A stretch of 64,000 nucleotides of DNA from Geodermatophilus marinus. Lineage in GTDB: Bacteria > Actinomycetota > Actinomycetes > Mycobacteriales > Geodermatophilaceae. The position numbers and the translations under genes were made by a program. This document shows positions 1 through 10,105 of this stretch, in pieces. The stretch spans positions 1 to 64,000 of the forward strand of contig NZ_QVQH01000024.1 in the NCBI RefSeq assembly GCF_003428645.1. The letters are read 5' to 3'. Each line of letters opens with the position of its first letter. The first letter of the stretch is position 1. The notes beneath the pieces are model-generated. The model saw only the letters and a program-made list of their open reading frames with translations, did not search any database and was not told the origin of the DNA.

Positions 1-834
1 TCGATCACCCCAATGGTGCGGGTCTCGACCCGGCCGTGGCCGACCGAACGGACCCGGGCGGCCTCGGGCACCTGCGCCCACGGCAGCGCCTTGAGCCGGG
101 TGTGCAGCGTCTTCTGGTTGCCCTTGATCCGCAGCATCCAGTGCGCGCCGCGGGAGCGCAGGTCGGCGGCCAGCTCCCGGGCGGTGAACCCGGCATCGAC
201 CGTGATCACCGAGTCGGCCAGCAGGCCGCGGTCATCGAGGATGGCGGCCAGCTCTGTGGCGGCGGCGACCTCACCGCCCCTGCCGGCCTCGGCTGAGCAG
301 GCGACCTGGCCGAGGGTGACCCCGCTGGCGTGGTCGTAGCCGGCGACCAGATGGGTGCGCCCGCCACCCTGGGCCGCGGCGGCACGCTGCTCGGGCGTGG
401 CGCGGGGCGCCGATCCGCGCAGCGTCTTGCCGTCGATAGCGATCACCCGCCGGCCGAGGTCGGCCGGCACCAGATCGACGGTCGCGCAGGCGGCCAGCGC
501 CTGCTGGGCGGTCAACCGGCCGACGGCCCAGCCGGCGACCGCCGCCCTGCGCAGCGGCCCACTCGCCGATCGCCACGTACGACGACGCCCCGGTCAGGCA
601 GGCGCACGCCGCGATCGCCAGCATTCCGATCAGCTCATGCCGCCGACCCCGGCGATGACGGGCGTCGGGCACCGCCGCCAACGCGGTGGCCAGCGACGAC
701 ATCGACGCCGCATCACCGGCGCCGAGCTCGGTGACCAGACTGGCGGCCAGGTGCGCGGGCAGCTCAGCGGGCAGCGTCACCGGCGCCCGTGCGGGCGCCT
801 GGTCGCTCACCGCGCGGGCAGGGGAAGATGCCAT
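1..834 (-). pseudogene. ISAs1-family transposase, frameshifted and cut by the window edge
   Basis: Two minus-strand frames together give an ISAs1-type transposase. The N-terminal part (834 to about 545) has the family opening, with DARHRRGRRHELIGMLAIAA and SSYVAIGEWAAA. The reading then continues in another frame from about 545 to the window start, with the DDE core IDGKTLRG, then VDAGFT and RIKGNQKTLHTR, and runs off the edge at VETRTIGVI. The linker between the N-terminal domain and the DGKTLRG motif is much shorter than usual, so there is probably an internal deletion as well as the frameshift. It is not expected to make an active protein. A sequencing indel is possible but would not explain the short linker. 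Confidence 0.8.
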
Positions 835-1168
835 CGCGGGTACGGGCTCTCACGGTCGGGGAAGGCTTCGACACCCTCATCCTGCGACCAGCCGGCCCGT
901 ACCCGTCCTCACTCCAAGATCAGTTCCTCATCGACGCAGGTCACCGTGGGTCAACACGACTTTGCCGACCCCCTGGGCCCAGGCCCACCTCGACGCCGGC
1001 ACCACTGACATGCCGATGGCCTTCCCGGTCATGGTGGACATCCCCCCAAGGCTCCGGCGTCCCGCACCAGCCTCCGGCAATCGCCGGCGGGCGCTCATGA
1101 GGCTTTCATCTAGCCCCGGCCGTCTCTACAGGCCATAACGCGCTACGAAAGAATGCCCAGAACCGAGT
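835..1168. other. intergenic stretch, no gene seen
   Basis: This is the gap between the transposase remnant and the 3' end of the tRNA. I see no convincing reading frame or RNA. It becomes less GC-rich towards the tRNA and marks the left edge of the lower-GC island. Confidence 0.5.
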
Positions 1169-1263
1169 TGGCGGAGGCGGACGGGAATCGAACCCGCCAG
1201 GCAGGATGAACTTGCCTCACTGGTTTTGAAGACCAGGCCGACCACCAGGTCGGGTACACCTCC
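1169..1263 (-). tRNA. selC: tRNA-Sec (anticodon UCA)
   Basis: On the minus strand this 95-nt stretch folds as a selenocysteine tRNA, which inserts Sec at UGA codons. The acceptor strand GGAGGTGT pairs with CCGCCTCC (one terminal mismatch in the long 8-bp stem), followed by discriminator G and an encoded CCA at 1169-1171. The anticodon stem CTGGT/ACCAG holds the loop CTTCAAA with anticodon UCA at 1227-1229. A long extra arm (GTGAGGCAAG to the T arm) and the TTCGAT T loop are present. Length, extended acceptor, large variable arm and UCA are diagnostic of tRNA-Sec rather than tRNA-Ser or a suppressor. A good promoter lies directly upstream. The gene points away from the two UGA-containing candidates nearby, which are its likely clients. 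Other sel genes must lie elsewhere. Confidence 0.95.
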
Positions 1264-1578
1264 ACGCTAGATCATAGCAGAATGCAAGCACGCTTTAAAG
1301 CATGTTGGCGCCCCTACGCCGAGCCGACGGCAGTGACACATCAGCCTCAGGACCATACCAGTGAGACGGGCCACGCCGAGACGACTATCGAAGATCCGAC
1401 ACGGTATCGCCCTGACGAGCTCCTCCGGCGCTGAAGGACCGAGAATCCCGGATCAGTGAAGCTCCGTTGGTATGTTCTACGTCGTCCAACAGTGACCGGC
1501 TTCAGGGCGCCACCCTAGACATGCCTCGATCCCGACGGACGTGTTCTCTACTGTGGCGCTATCCGGTAGACTCCAGAC
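1264..1578. other. divergent promoter region between tRNA-Sec and the AhpD-like gene
   Basis: No coding frame is convincing here. The left end holds the selC promoter. At the right end TAGACT (1567-1572) lies 6 nt before the ATG at 1579, the spacing of a leaderless actinobacterial promoter, which fits the absence of a Shine-Dalgarno sequence before that ATG. Confidence 0.5.
1271..1299 (-). promoter_or_regulatory. selC promoter
   Basis: Read on the minus strand, TTTAAA (1299-1294) and TATGAT (1276-1271) are separated by 17 nt. The -10 box ends 7 nt before the first base of the tRNA, as expected for direct tRNA transcription. The match is by eye. Confidence 0.6.
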
Positions 1579-2157
1579 ATGACATGGATAAAGGTGGAGT
1601 CGCCAGACGAGCACCCGGGAGTCGCCGACGCGATCGACCGTGCCACTGGCGCGTACCCACCTGGATACGACCCAAGCCGACGTGGCGAGCGTCGCCTTCC
1701 TTCTGTAGTGGCCAATGACAGCATCATCATGGCGCACTCGCTCATACCAGCCGCTCTCCAGCACATGATCGCCGGGTTTGGAGCCTTGATGTCACCCGAC
1801 TTGCCGTTGACGCGTCGGGAGCACGAACTTGTCGCCGCGACGACGTCGACCCTGAACCGGTGCTTCTATTGAATGGAGTCACACGCAGAGTTTCTGCGTC
1901 TTGTCACGATGGATGAGGGATTAGCCGAGGCGGTCAAGCGTGACTGGCGGGCCGCGCCACTCTCTGGCCGCGAGCGAGCGATGCTCGCCTATGTTGAAAA
2001 GCTCACCCTTGCACCTTCCAAGGTAGGGCGCGATGATGTCGACGCTCTCCGCGGGATGGGACTTGACGACCGCGGCGTCCTGCAGCTCAATCTTATTTGT
2101 TCGTGGTTCAATTACATCAATCGGGTCGCGGAAGGGTTAGGAGTCGGCCGCATGTGA
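1579..2157 (+). CDS. AhpD-like (CMD family, peroxidase-related) selenoprotein, Sec at residue 98
   Basis: Reading through the in-frame TGA at 1870-1872 gives one 192-residue protein of the carboxymuconolactone decarboxylase/AhpD superfamily, a thiol-based peroxidase-type enzyme. The AhpD active-site pattern Glu-x11-Cys-x2-Cys-x3-His is met exactly as Glu83, Cys95, Sec98 and His102, with UGA in place of the second cysteine codon (CFY-U-MESH). Sequence on both sides of the UGA is family-like: the N-terminal part alone would end at the active site, and the C-terminal part (GLDDRGVLQLNLICSWFNYI) is the usual helix pair. A hairpin with a GUU loop begins 11 nt after the UGA. The tRNA-Sec gene lies about 300 bp away, divergent. 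Translation is probably leaderless. The alternative, a nonsense mutation in a Cys gene, is unlikely given the tRNA and hairpin. Selenoprotein AhpD-like members are a known class. Confidence 0.9.
1883..1899 (+). promoter_or_regulatory. bacterial SECIS-like hairpin of the AhpD-like gene
   Basis: ACGCAGA (1883-1889) and TCTGCGT (1893-1899) pair perfectly around a GTT loop (1890-1892). The loop G is 18 nt after the UGA, inside the range used by bacterial SECIS elements. The GU in the apical loop matches what SelB recognises in known cases. It lies inside the coding sequence. Confidence 0.75.
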
Positions 2158-2475
2158 ATGGCGCACCCCCGAGGCGACAGGGTCAGCCGCCGTACCGCCA
2201 TGTGCAGCTCTCCAGCTGGACGAGACGGACGAGCGTGTCGTCGCTCGCAAGAGCCGAGAAAAACTTGAGCGCGCGGGGCTGCCGAGGTGCGCCACAGTGA
2301 TGCCACTTCAGCCTCGCGGGCAGTACCCTGTCTCCGCGGCGCAACGTCCGCCAGATGGGGGTGTGATTCGACATCTCGCGGTGCAGCTCACCTGTAGTCC
2401 TAAGCGAACCTCTGGCCCAATGCATGAGGTGACTTGCCTCCTGCGAGTACTAGCCGGCCACGGGCAATTGGCGTT
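2158..2475. other. intergenic stretch between convergent genes
   Basis: This gap separates the AhpD-like gene from the end of the JAMM gene on the other strand. I see no supported gene or strong terminator hairpin. Base composition remains island-like. Confidence 0.4.
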
Positions 2476-2916
2476 CTACCGGTCGGCCATCACCTCGACC
2501 GAAATCGGGTGTAGCGCGCCGCTATCGGTCAGCCAAGCGCCAGTCCGCCACAGTCGCCTACCGACCTCCTGTGACGCCACGACGAGATGGACGCAATTCC
2601 AGTCCATGGCGAAGACGCGATCGGCCGGCGACAAGATGGGAGTTCCGCCGGGGTGGGAGTGGTATATGCCCACGAGTTCTAGACCTCGGCGCTTCAGTCT
2701 CTGGATGCCGACGAATTGCTCGTAGGGGTCGGCAATGAAGACCCTTCCCTTCGCGAGATTCGTCAGGGGGACGGCGCACCGCGCCACCAAACGGCCACCC
2801 TCCTCATTTCCGCCGAGCAATCCGACCACTTCCCCAGCCCCTTGGCGCTCCGCATGCTGAACAACATGCGAAAGAACCGACTGAGGCAGTTGGAGTTGCC
2901 GTGGCCTCATCATCAC
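2476..2916 (-). CDS. JAMM/MPN+ metalloprotease (Prok-JAB type)
   Basis: This 146-residue protein is a stand-alone JAB/MPN zinc isopeptidase-like domain. The full metal site is visible: Glu29 in EVVGLLGG, then His86-Ser-His88-Pro, Ser96 and Asp99, fitting the HxHP-x6-SxxD pattern. Prokaryotic JAMM proteins typically cleave after ubiquitin-like or sulfur-carrier C termini or process small substrates; no such carrier is encoded nearby, so the substrate is unknown. The start is a GTG overlapping the stop of the upstream carotenoid-oxygenase-like gene, so the two are coupled in one operon. It is the last gene of the operon and ends in TAG. Confidence 0.85.
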   Translation of the reverse strand: MMMRPRQLQLPQSVLSHVVQHAERQGAGEVVGLLGGNEEGGRLVARCAVPLTNLAKGRVFIADPYEQFVGIQRLKRRGLELVGIYHSHPGGTPILSPADRVFAMDWNCVHLVVASQEVGRRLWRTGAWLTDSGALHPISVEVMADR

Positions 2917-4493
2917 AACTGAGCGAATACCATGTGCGGTGGATCTGGACGGAAGTGGGTGTCCCCCCAGGTGTGCAGCCGCGCACTAACGGCATGAGCC
3001 ACCACGCACTGGAGGTCGTCCGCTCGGTATATGCGCAGTCCGATCTCAGGCGAGAAGGTGCACACGAACGACCGAGCTGTGTCGCCAACCACTGCCATGG
3101 CAACTGGTTCGGCATAACTGAGGTACGAGCGTCTATCGTCATAATCCGGCTCCAACGTATCGGCGCGCAACCTCATCAGTAGGGGAGGCACGTAGCGCAT
3201 CCTGGCCATGTTTGCAACACGGTCGGGATATGCAGTTGCCACAAAATCAGGCAACAACCGAGGGTGAAAGCCGCTGAAACTCGCGAAGACGAACTCTCCC
3301 GAGGGATCGATGTCGAGGTTGATCGGAAGCCAGGTGTGGCCGTGCGAGGTGCGTCGGAAGTCGTACGCGCGCTGCAGGCGGCCAATGGAACTCTTCCCGC
3401 CTCTACGCTCGTACCGCATTACCATCCCTGTGTTGAGGGGCTCGATGAGCATTCCGGCGTAGTGCTCCAGGACATTGTCTGGAGACTCCCCGTAACAATT
3501 GACGCCCTGCGTCTCCTCGGCAACGTCGGCTTCCTTAAAGTTTGCATACAGGACGAAGCCATCACCGGAGCGGGCATCACAGTCAAGGTGCGAGAGGGCC
3601 AAGCCGTTCATCTCCCGTACGCCAGGAAGGAGCTGGGCTTGGATAGTGTGTGCCGTTTCATCAATCTCGAGAGACCAGATCGTGGACGGCTTCATCGGCT
3701 CGAGCGTTCGGTCTTCTTCCGTGCGTCTGTACGGGGAAAGATGCTCGATCACTGCTCCTGTCTTCAACAGGCCCACGAAGCGTCTGCCCGCTTCCTCGTA
3801 GTAGAACGCGGAATGAAAGTTCGCTCCCTCCAGCGCGTCATCGTCCTGCGGCGGAACGATCGACCACGTCCGAGCGTCACTCGTCCTGGTGTCTAGCTGT
3901 ATCAGCTTCAATTCCGCTGTCTGAACGGGGGATTCGCGCCGCTCCCGCGTTAAGAGCGACTGGTGGAAGTAGGCGTAGCGTCGGTCGAGGCTTATGGCAA
4001 AGTGTGCCGTTGTCGTAACCTGTGGCGCCTGTTCGTCCAGGTCCACGTAACGCAGCACACGGGTAGGATCCCACCGCTTAAGATCTACCTCGAGCGGTGC
4101 GCCATACATGAGATTGGTGAACCAGCCTGTGGAACCGACGATGGTGACACCGTGATTGGGTTGAGTGGCGTAGAAGGGGCCGCATCCTCCTCCTCCAGGA
4201 AGGTCTGCAGCCCGTGGATCTACGGGCATGATGTGAGCGAGAACCCGCCCCGGACGACCCGGCGTTAGGTCGAGTCTGAGCAGGTCCGCTTGCGAGTCAT
4301 GCCAGCGCGCGAACTTCTTCTGGTCCTTATGTCTCCGACTCATGGGAACGAAGAGAGACCCGTCAAACTCGGCAGGTATCTCACCTCGCACCATGAGCTC
4401 GATCCCCTCGAGGCACGTGGCGGTCGTCATCGATAGCCCCTTCTTGCGGGAGACGCGTGGTCCTGCGGCTGTGACGCGTTCTCCACTGCTCAT
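2913..4493 (-). CDS. carotenoid-oxygenase-like (RPE65/CCD family) protein
   Basis: The 526-residue protein resembles carotenoid cleavage dioxygenases, beta-propeller enzymes that hold Fe(II) with four histidines and split conjugated or stilbene double bonds. Family features are the opening GEIPAEFDGSLFVPM and plausible iron ligands at His164 (TAHFAISLD), His227 (ANFHSAFY), His302 (LSHLDCD) and a C-terminal His507 or His513. HGHTWLPINLDIDPSGEFVF (from 384) is also typical of the fold. The ATG overlaps the stop of the preceding cistron as ATGA. A second ATG at codon 22 is an alternative start. Divergence from textbook members is large, so the substrate cannot be assigned. The gene is about 55-60% GC, below the window norm. 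Confidence 0.7.
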   Translation of the reverse strand: MSSGERVTAAGPRVSRKKGLSMTTATCLEGIELMVRGEIPAEFDGSLFVPMSRRHKDQKKFARWHDSQADLLRLDLTPGRPGRVLAHIMPVDPRAADLPGGGGCGPFYATQPNHGVTIVGSTGWFTNLMYGAPLEVDLKRWDPTRVLRYVDLDEQAPQVTTTAHFAISLDRRYAYFHQSLLTRERRESPVQTAELKLIQLDTRTSDARTWSIVPPQDDDALEGANFHSAFYYEEAGRRFVGLLKTGAVIEHLSPYRRTEEDRTLEPMKPSTIWSLEIDETAHTIQAQLLPGVREMNGLALSHLDCDARSGDGFVLYANFKEADVAEETQGVNCYGESPDNVLEHYAGMLIEPLNTGMVMRYERRGGKSSIGRLQRAYDFRRTSHGHTWLPINLDIDPSGEFVFASFSGFHPRLLPDFVATAYPDRVANMARMRYVPPLLMRLRADTLEPDYDDRRSYLSYAEPVAMAVVGDTARSFVCTFSPEIGLRIYRADDLQCVVAHAVSARLHTWGDTHFRPDPPHMVFAQL

Positions 4494-5467
4494 CAGCCGC
4501 TGGCCCTCTCAGGCGGTACGTCTTCGGCGCGTAGGCCTTCCTTCGGCGTCTCGCCGATGAAGGTCCTCCGGTAGTACGCTTGGTGGTCCAGCCGGACCCA
4601 TCCCTCCGACGAGAGCGGCAGATAGGGATGGGAGACGTCGGTGGGTTCGAGGGTGAGCAAGTGCTCGACGTGGGACGTAGTGCGGTAGAGCCCACCGAAG
4701 AGCGGTTTGTCCATCCACTCGATCTGCGATGAGGGAAATGTCATGCGCAAGCATGCGGCCTGCATGAAGACTGGCTCCCCGTTGGCTGACGGACGCCCCG
4801 GGGCGTACATGTTGCTTTGTACAACTTCGCCTTGGGCTAGGCGTCGGACCATGTGTTCCAGGGTGCTCGGGAAGCAGCCTGCGTCGTGGAGCAGGAGCCA
4901 GAAGACAAGGTCCCGCGTCGAGTAGAAGAAGTTGTAGTTGTACAGTTCGACCGGCTGGATCTCTCCTAGTGCCGCCCACTGGGGGAGAGCCGCGAGGCCG
5001 TCCCCAAGCTGTCTTGTCAGCCGATCGAGGGCATCGGCTGGGAGCACCGAGAACTCGGTGTCTGCTGGGAAGGGACCCATCAGATTGAAGTGACTGCCGA
5101 CGCCTCCCATGACCAAACGACCCAAACGGGTCATGGTCCGGCCATCGTGGATGTGAATGAGCTCCTTGGCGACGACATCAGCAGCCGCCCTCTGCGCGAA
5201 GACCTCGGGTACCTCGCTGAAGTCGAACTTGGCAGCTTCTAACGCTCTGACGCGGTCCTCGGTCTCGCGAACCAGGCGGACGAACTCTGGGCCTTCAACT
5301 GAAGCCCGGTTAACGGCCATTCAATATTGCCAGGCCCCCACCATGGGTACGTACTCGTCGTCCAACCATGAGGCAAAGGCCGGGTCGGCCTCGAGCAGTG
5401 CTCGGTTCGATTCTCTGTACGCGACGACCAGCTTCAGGACCGACTCGCGGTACGCACTCTCGTTCAT
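4493..5467 (-). CDS. candidate novel selenoprotein, Sec at residue 49 (or two cistrons of 48 and 275 aa)
   Basis: An ATG at 5467 with a strong GGAGGAG site 5 nt upstream opens a 48-residue frame that stops at TGA (5323-5321). The same frame continues without a break for 275 codons to 4493. Read through, it is a 324-residue protein with Sec49 in the context AWQY-U-MAVNR. An SECIS-like hairpin lies 14-32 nt after the UGA. The ATG just after the TGA has no ribosome site at normal spacing, which argues against independent initiation, although stop-start re-initiation remains possible. I do not recognise the family. Visible features are an acidic, helical N-terminal segment, KELIHIHDGRT, a Gly-rich LVMGGVGSHFNLMG stretch, aromatic-rich VELYNYNFFYSTRDLVFW and two cysteines. 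It heads an operon with the CCD-like and JAMM genes. Confidence 0.6.
5289..5307 (-). promoter_or_regulatory. SECIS-like hairpin after the UGA at 5321-5323
   Basis: On the minus strand GGGCTTCA (5307-5300) pairs with TGAA plus GCCC (5297-5294 and 5292-5289) with one bulged G at 5293. The apical loop is GT, or AGTT if the closing A-T opens. The loop G is 22 nt after the UGA. A bulge in the upper stem and a GU apex both resemble known bacterial SECIS elements. Confidence 0.55.
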
Positions 5468-5802
5468 CGTCTCTCCTCCGCTCGTACGAGGATTGTGGCA
5501 GTCCACCGTCACCGATGCGTCACCGATGCGTCACCGTCGCACGATGCCGAGACTCGCTGAGGCGACCCGGCGAGTCGAGAGGCTCCAGTCTTGAGGAGGA
5601 TTGAGTGGTCGCCGGTCGGAACACGTTCTATTCGCGGCAGCCTCGGGGTCGGGTCGGGCGCGGTCCCTACGTCCAGGTCGGATTGCGCGGCCGGGCGGAG
5701 GTGAGGCGGTCGGTCGCGAAGCAGCTCGGGATCGGCTGCACTGGAGCATCCCCGTCGGCTGAACACCTCCAGACTTGGCGCAAGCCAGGGAGGAGAGCCC
5801 GG
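5468..5802. other. promoter region of the island operon and start of IS debris
   Basis: No gene is supported here. The left part is the leader and promoter of the minus-strand operon, including the tandem repeat. The right part has short stretches resembling the middle of IS3 OrfA (VAKQLGIG), out of order with the next fragment. Confidence 0.4.
5507..5536. repeat. tandem 11-bp repeat CGTCACCGATG in the operon promoter region
   Basis: CGTCACCGATG occurs twice head to tail (5507-5517, 5518-5528), followed by the partial copy CGTCACCG (5529-5536). It sits 40-70 bp upstream of the start of the island operon. An 11-bp period is one helical turn, so it may be an activator or repressor site. Confidence 0.6.
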
Positions 5803-5958
5803 GTGGACCGAGGAACCAAGTACCCTGAGGAGTTCCAGCAGCGCGCTGCGCAGGTGGTGCTCGACGGCCCGCGGCCTGGCCGGCACCCAGCTGGGCGTCT
5901 CCGACGCGCACACCGGACTGCACGCCGCGATCGGCGCGGTGCTGCTCGGCGCCGGTTA
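5803..5958 (+). pseudogene. fragments of an IS3 OrfA and an IS256-type transposase
   Basis: About 5803-5865 reads as the N terminus of an IS3-type OrfA (DRGTKYPEEFQQRAAQVVLD). Directly after, in another frame, 5872-5958 reads GLAGTQLGVSDAHTGLHAAI, the conserved VSDAH..G region of IS256/mutator transposases, followed by a stop. Both are short remnants with no intact product. Confidence 0.6.
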
Positions 5959-6181
5959 GCAGCGCTCATCTGCTGACATCAGCTTTGGCGAGAGGTTCCC
6001 GCCGGTCACCTCCGCCGCCGGGAGAGGACCTTGGCAGCGTGGCCTTCGAGGTCCAGCGGCAGACCCGTCCCTCCCGGCGGCGGCGGGCTTGGTACTGGCC
6101 AGTTGGAGTCGTGCCTCAAGCACCGAGATGAGCGTCCAGCCGCGCCGGCCACGGGGTGACCGGACTCGAAGGGCCAGGTGC

Positions 6182-6834
6182 ATGGGGAACAGCAACACGA
6201 TCGATCTCAGCGTCGAGGAGGTCTTCATCGGCATCGACTGGGGCGCCAGCCACAATCAACTCTGCGCGGTCAACGCCACCGGAGCGCGGCTACGGCAGGT
6301 CCGCGTGGGCCACGACGTCGCCGGCCCCTACCAGCTCGATGCCGAGTTCGCCCGGCTGGGAACCGGCCTGCCGATCCGCGTGGAACGCGCCGAGGGCCTG
6401 CTGGTCGAGCGGCTGCAGGCCGGCGGGCACCGCGTCTTCCCGGTCAATCCGCGGATCGCCGTCCGCGCTCGCGAGCGCTACCGGGTGGCCAGCAGCAAAG
6501 ACGACGTCTTCGACGCCTTCACTCTGGCCGACACCCTGCGCCATGAACACGCGCACTGGCGACCCCTGCCCGTTGCCTCGCCGGCGCTGGCCGAGCGGCG
6601 CGCGGTTTCCCGCGACCGGGATCGATTGCTGGAGTTGCAGCAGCGCGTCGAGGCGCAACTGCACGCCATCCTGGACACTTATCACCCGGCGCCGGCGCAG
6701 TTGCTCTCCTCGATCGACCGGGACATCACGCTGGCCTTCATCGCCGACTATCCGACCCCGCAGGCCGCCGCCCGCATCGGCGCGCAGCGGATGGCCGCTT
6801 TCTGCCGGCGGCAGTTGTCTCGCCCCGAGTTCAG
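6182..6834 (+). pseudogene. IS110-family transposase, N-terminal part only
   Basis: The frame begins at ATG 6182 (MGNSNTIDLS) and encodes the DEDD RuvC-like N-terminal half of an IS110 transposase: FIGIDWGASHNQLC with the first Asp, then VNPRIAVRARERYRVASSKDD and DAFTLADTLRH with later acidic residues. It is cut at 6834 by the left end of the IS3 element, and the reading frame ends by chance at 6865 inside that element. The C-terminal serine-containing Transposase_20 half is missing, so it is inactive. Confidence 0.85.
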
Positions 6835-7153
6835 TGGAGGCTCGGAACTGACGCGGCGACGGTAGTCGCCGCGGGGTGGTGCCGGTAGAAGGTGTCCTCG
6901 TGCTCGGCCGGTGGGATCAGACCGATCTCGCCATGCAGGCGTCGGTGGTTGAACCAGTCGATGTACTCGGCGGTGGCGAACTCGAGGTCGTCGATGCCCT
7001 TCCAGGGGCCCCGGTTGCGCACCAGCTCGGCCTTGAACAGCGAGTTGAACGCCTCGGCCAGCGCGTTGTCGTAGGAGTCGCCGGTGGAACCGACCGAGGC
7101 GACCGCGCCGGCCTCGGCGAGGCGCTGGGTGTAGCGCACCGCGAGGTACTGCC

Positions 7154-9531
<2,378 letters not shown>

Positions 9532-9570
9532 GAATCTCATCCTCCGTGGATTGAGAGCCTCCATCAGACC

Positions 9571-9888
9571 CGGGGCGAGACAGACCGGGTGCTGGCCGAT
9601 CGCGCCTACTCCGGCCGCGGCAACCGCGCCTACCTGCGTCGACGCGGTATCCCGGCGACCATTCCGAACAAGGTCGACCAGCTTGCCCACCGCCGCGCGA
9701 AGGGCTCGGCCGGTGGCCGGCCGCCGGCGTTCGACCGGGAGCGGCACGCCGTGGAGTGCGGCATCAACCGGCACAAGCAGAACCGCGCGTTCGCCACGCG
9801 ATACGACAAGCTCGCCGTCCGCTATGACGCCACCGTCGAGATCACCAACATCAACATCTATCTGCGCGACTTATCAAACAGGGCCTAG
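9571..9888 (+). pseudogene. IS5-type transposase, C-terminal fragment
   Basis: The plus-strand frame reads VLADRAYSGRGNRAYLRRRG, the conserved second-Asp region of IS5/DDE_Tnp_1 transposases. It continues with NRHKQNRAFATRYDKLAVRY, which contains the final acidic-region signature, and ends at TAG 9888. The N-terminal two thirds are missing; the junction is where the IS3 inserted. Confidence 0.8.
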
Positions 9889-10105
9889 GCGCAGGACATG
9901 AGCCCTCTCGCTCGCGCCGTCAGCGGGCTCTCAGCCAAGCCCTTCCACCGCTCGACGACCCTCTTCTCGCCCTGGCACCGCCGCGCCGACCGACCCCTCG
10001 ATCGCTACTGGCGAAGACCAAGATCGCGAGGCATCACACCTCTTGCACTCCGGGTCCGTCAACTCGTCGGACGGGTTTCAGGAGGTTGCCCCGGACGCTG
10101 AGGGC

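Noticed and set aside
1227-1229. UCA anticodon tRNA as an opal suppressor or tRNA-Ser(UGA)
   Set aside because: The anticodon, long acceptor-T arm and large variable arm together fit only tRNA-Sec.
2155-2160. Third UGA (ATG-TGA-ATG-G) at the end of the AhpD-like gene as another Sec codon
   Set aside because: The family ends here, the frame beyond is not protein-like, and no hairpin is seen at the right distance, although the TGAATGG context recurs.
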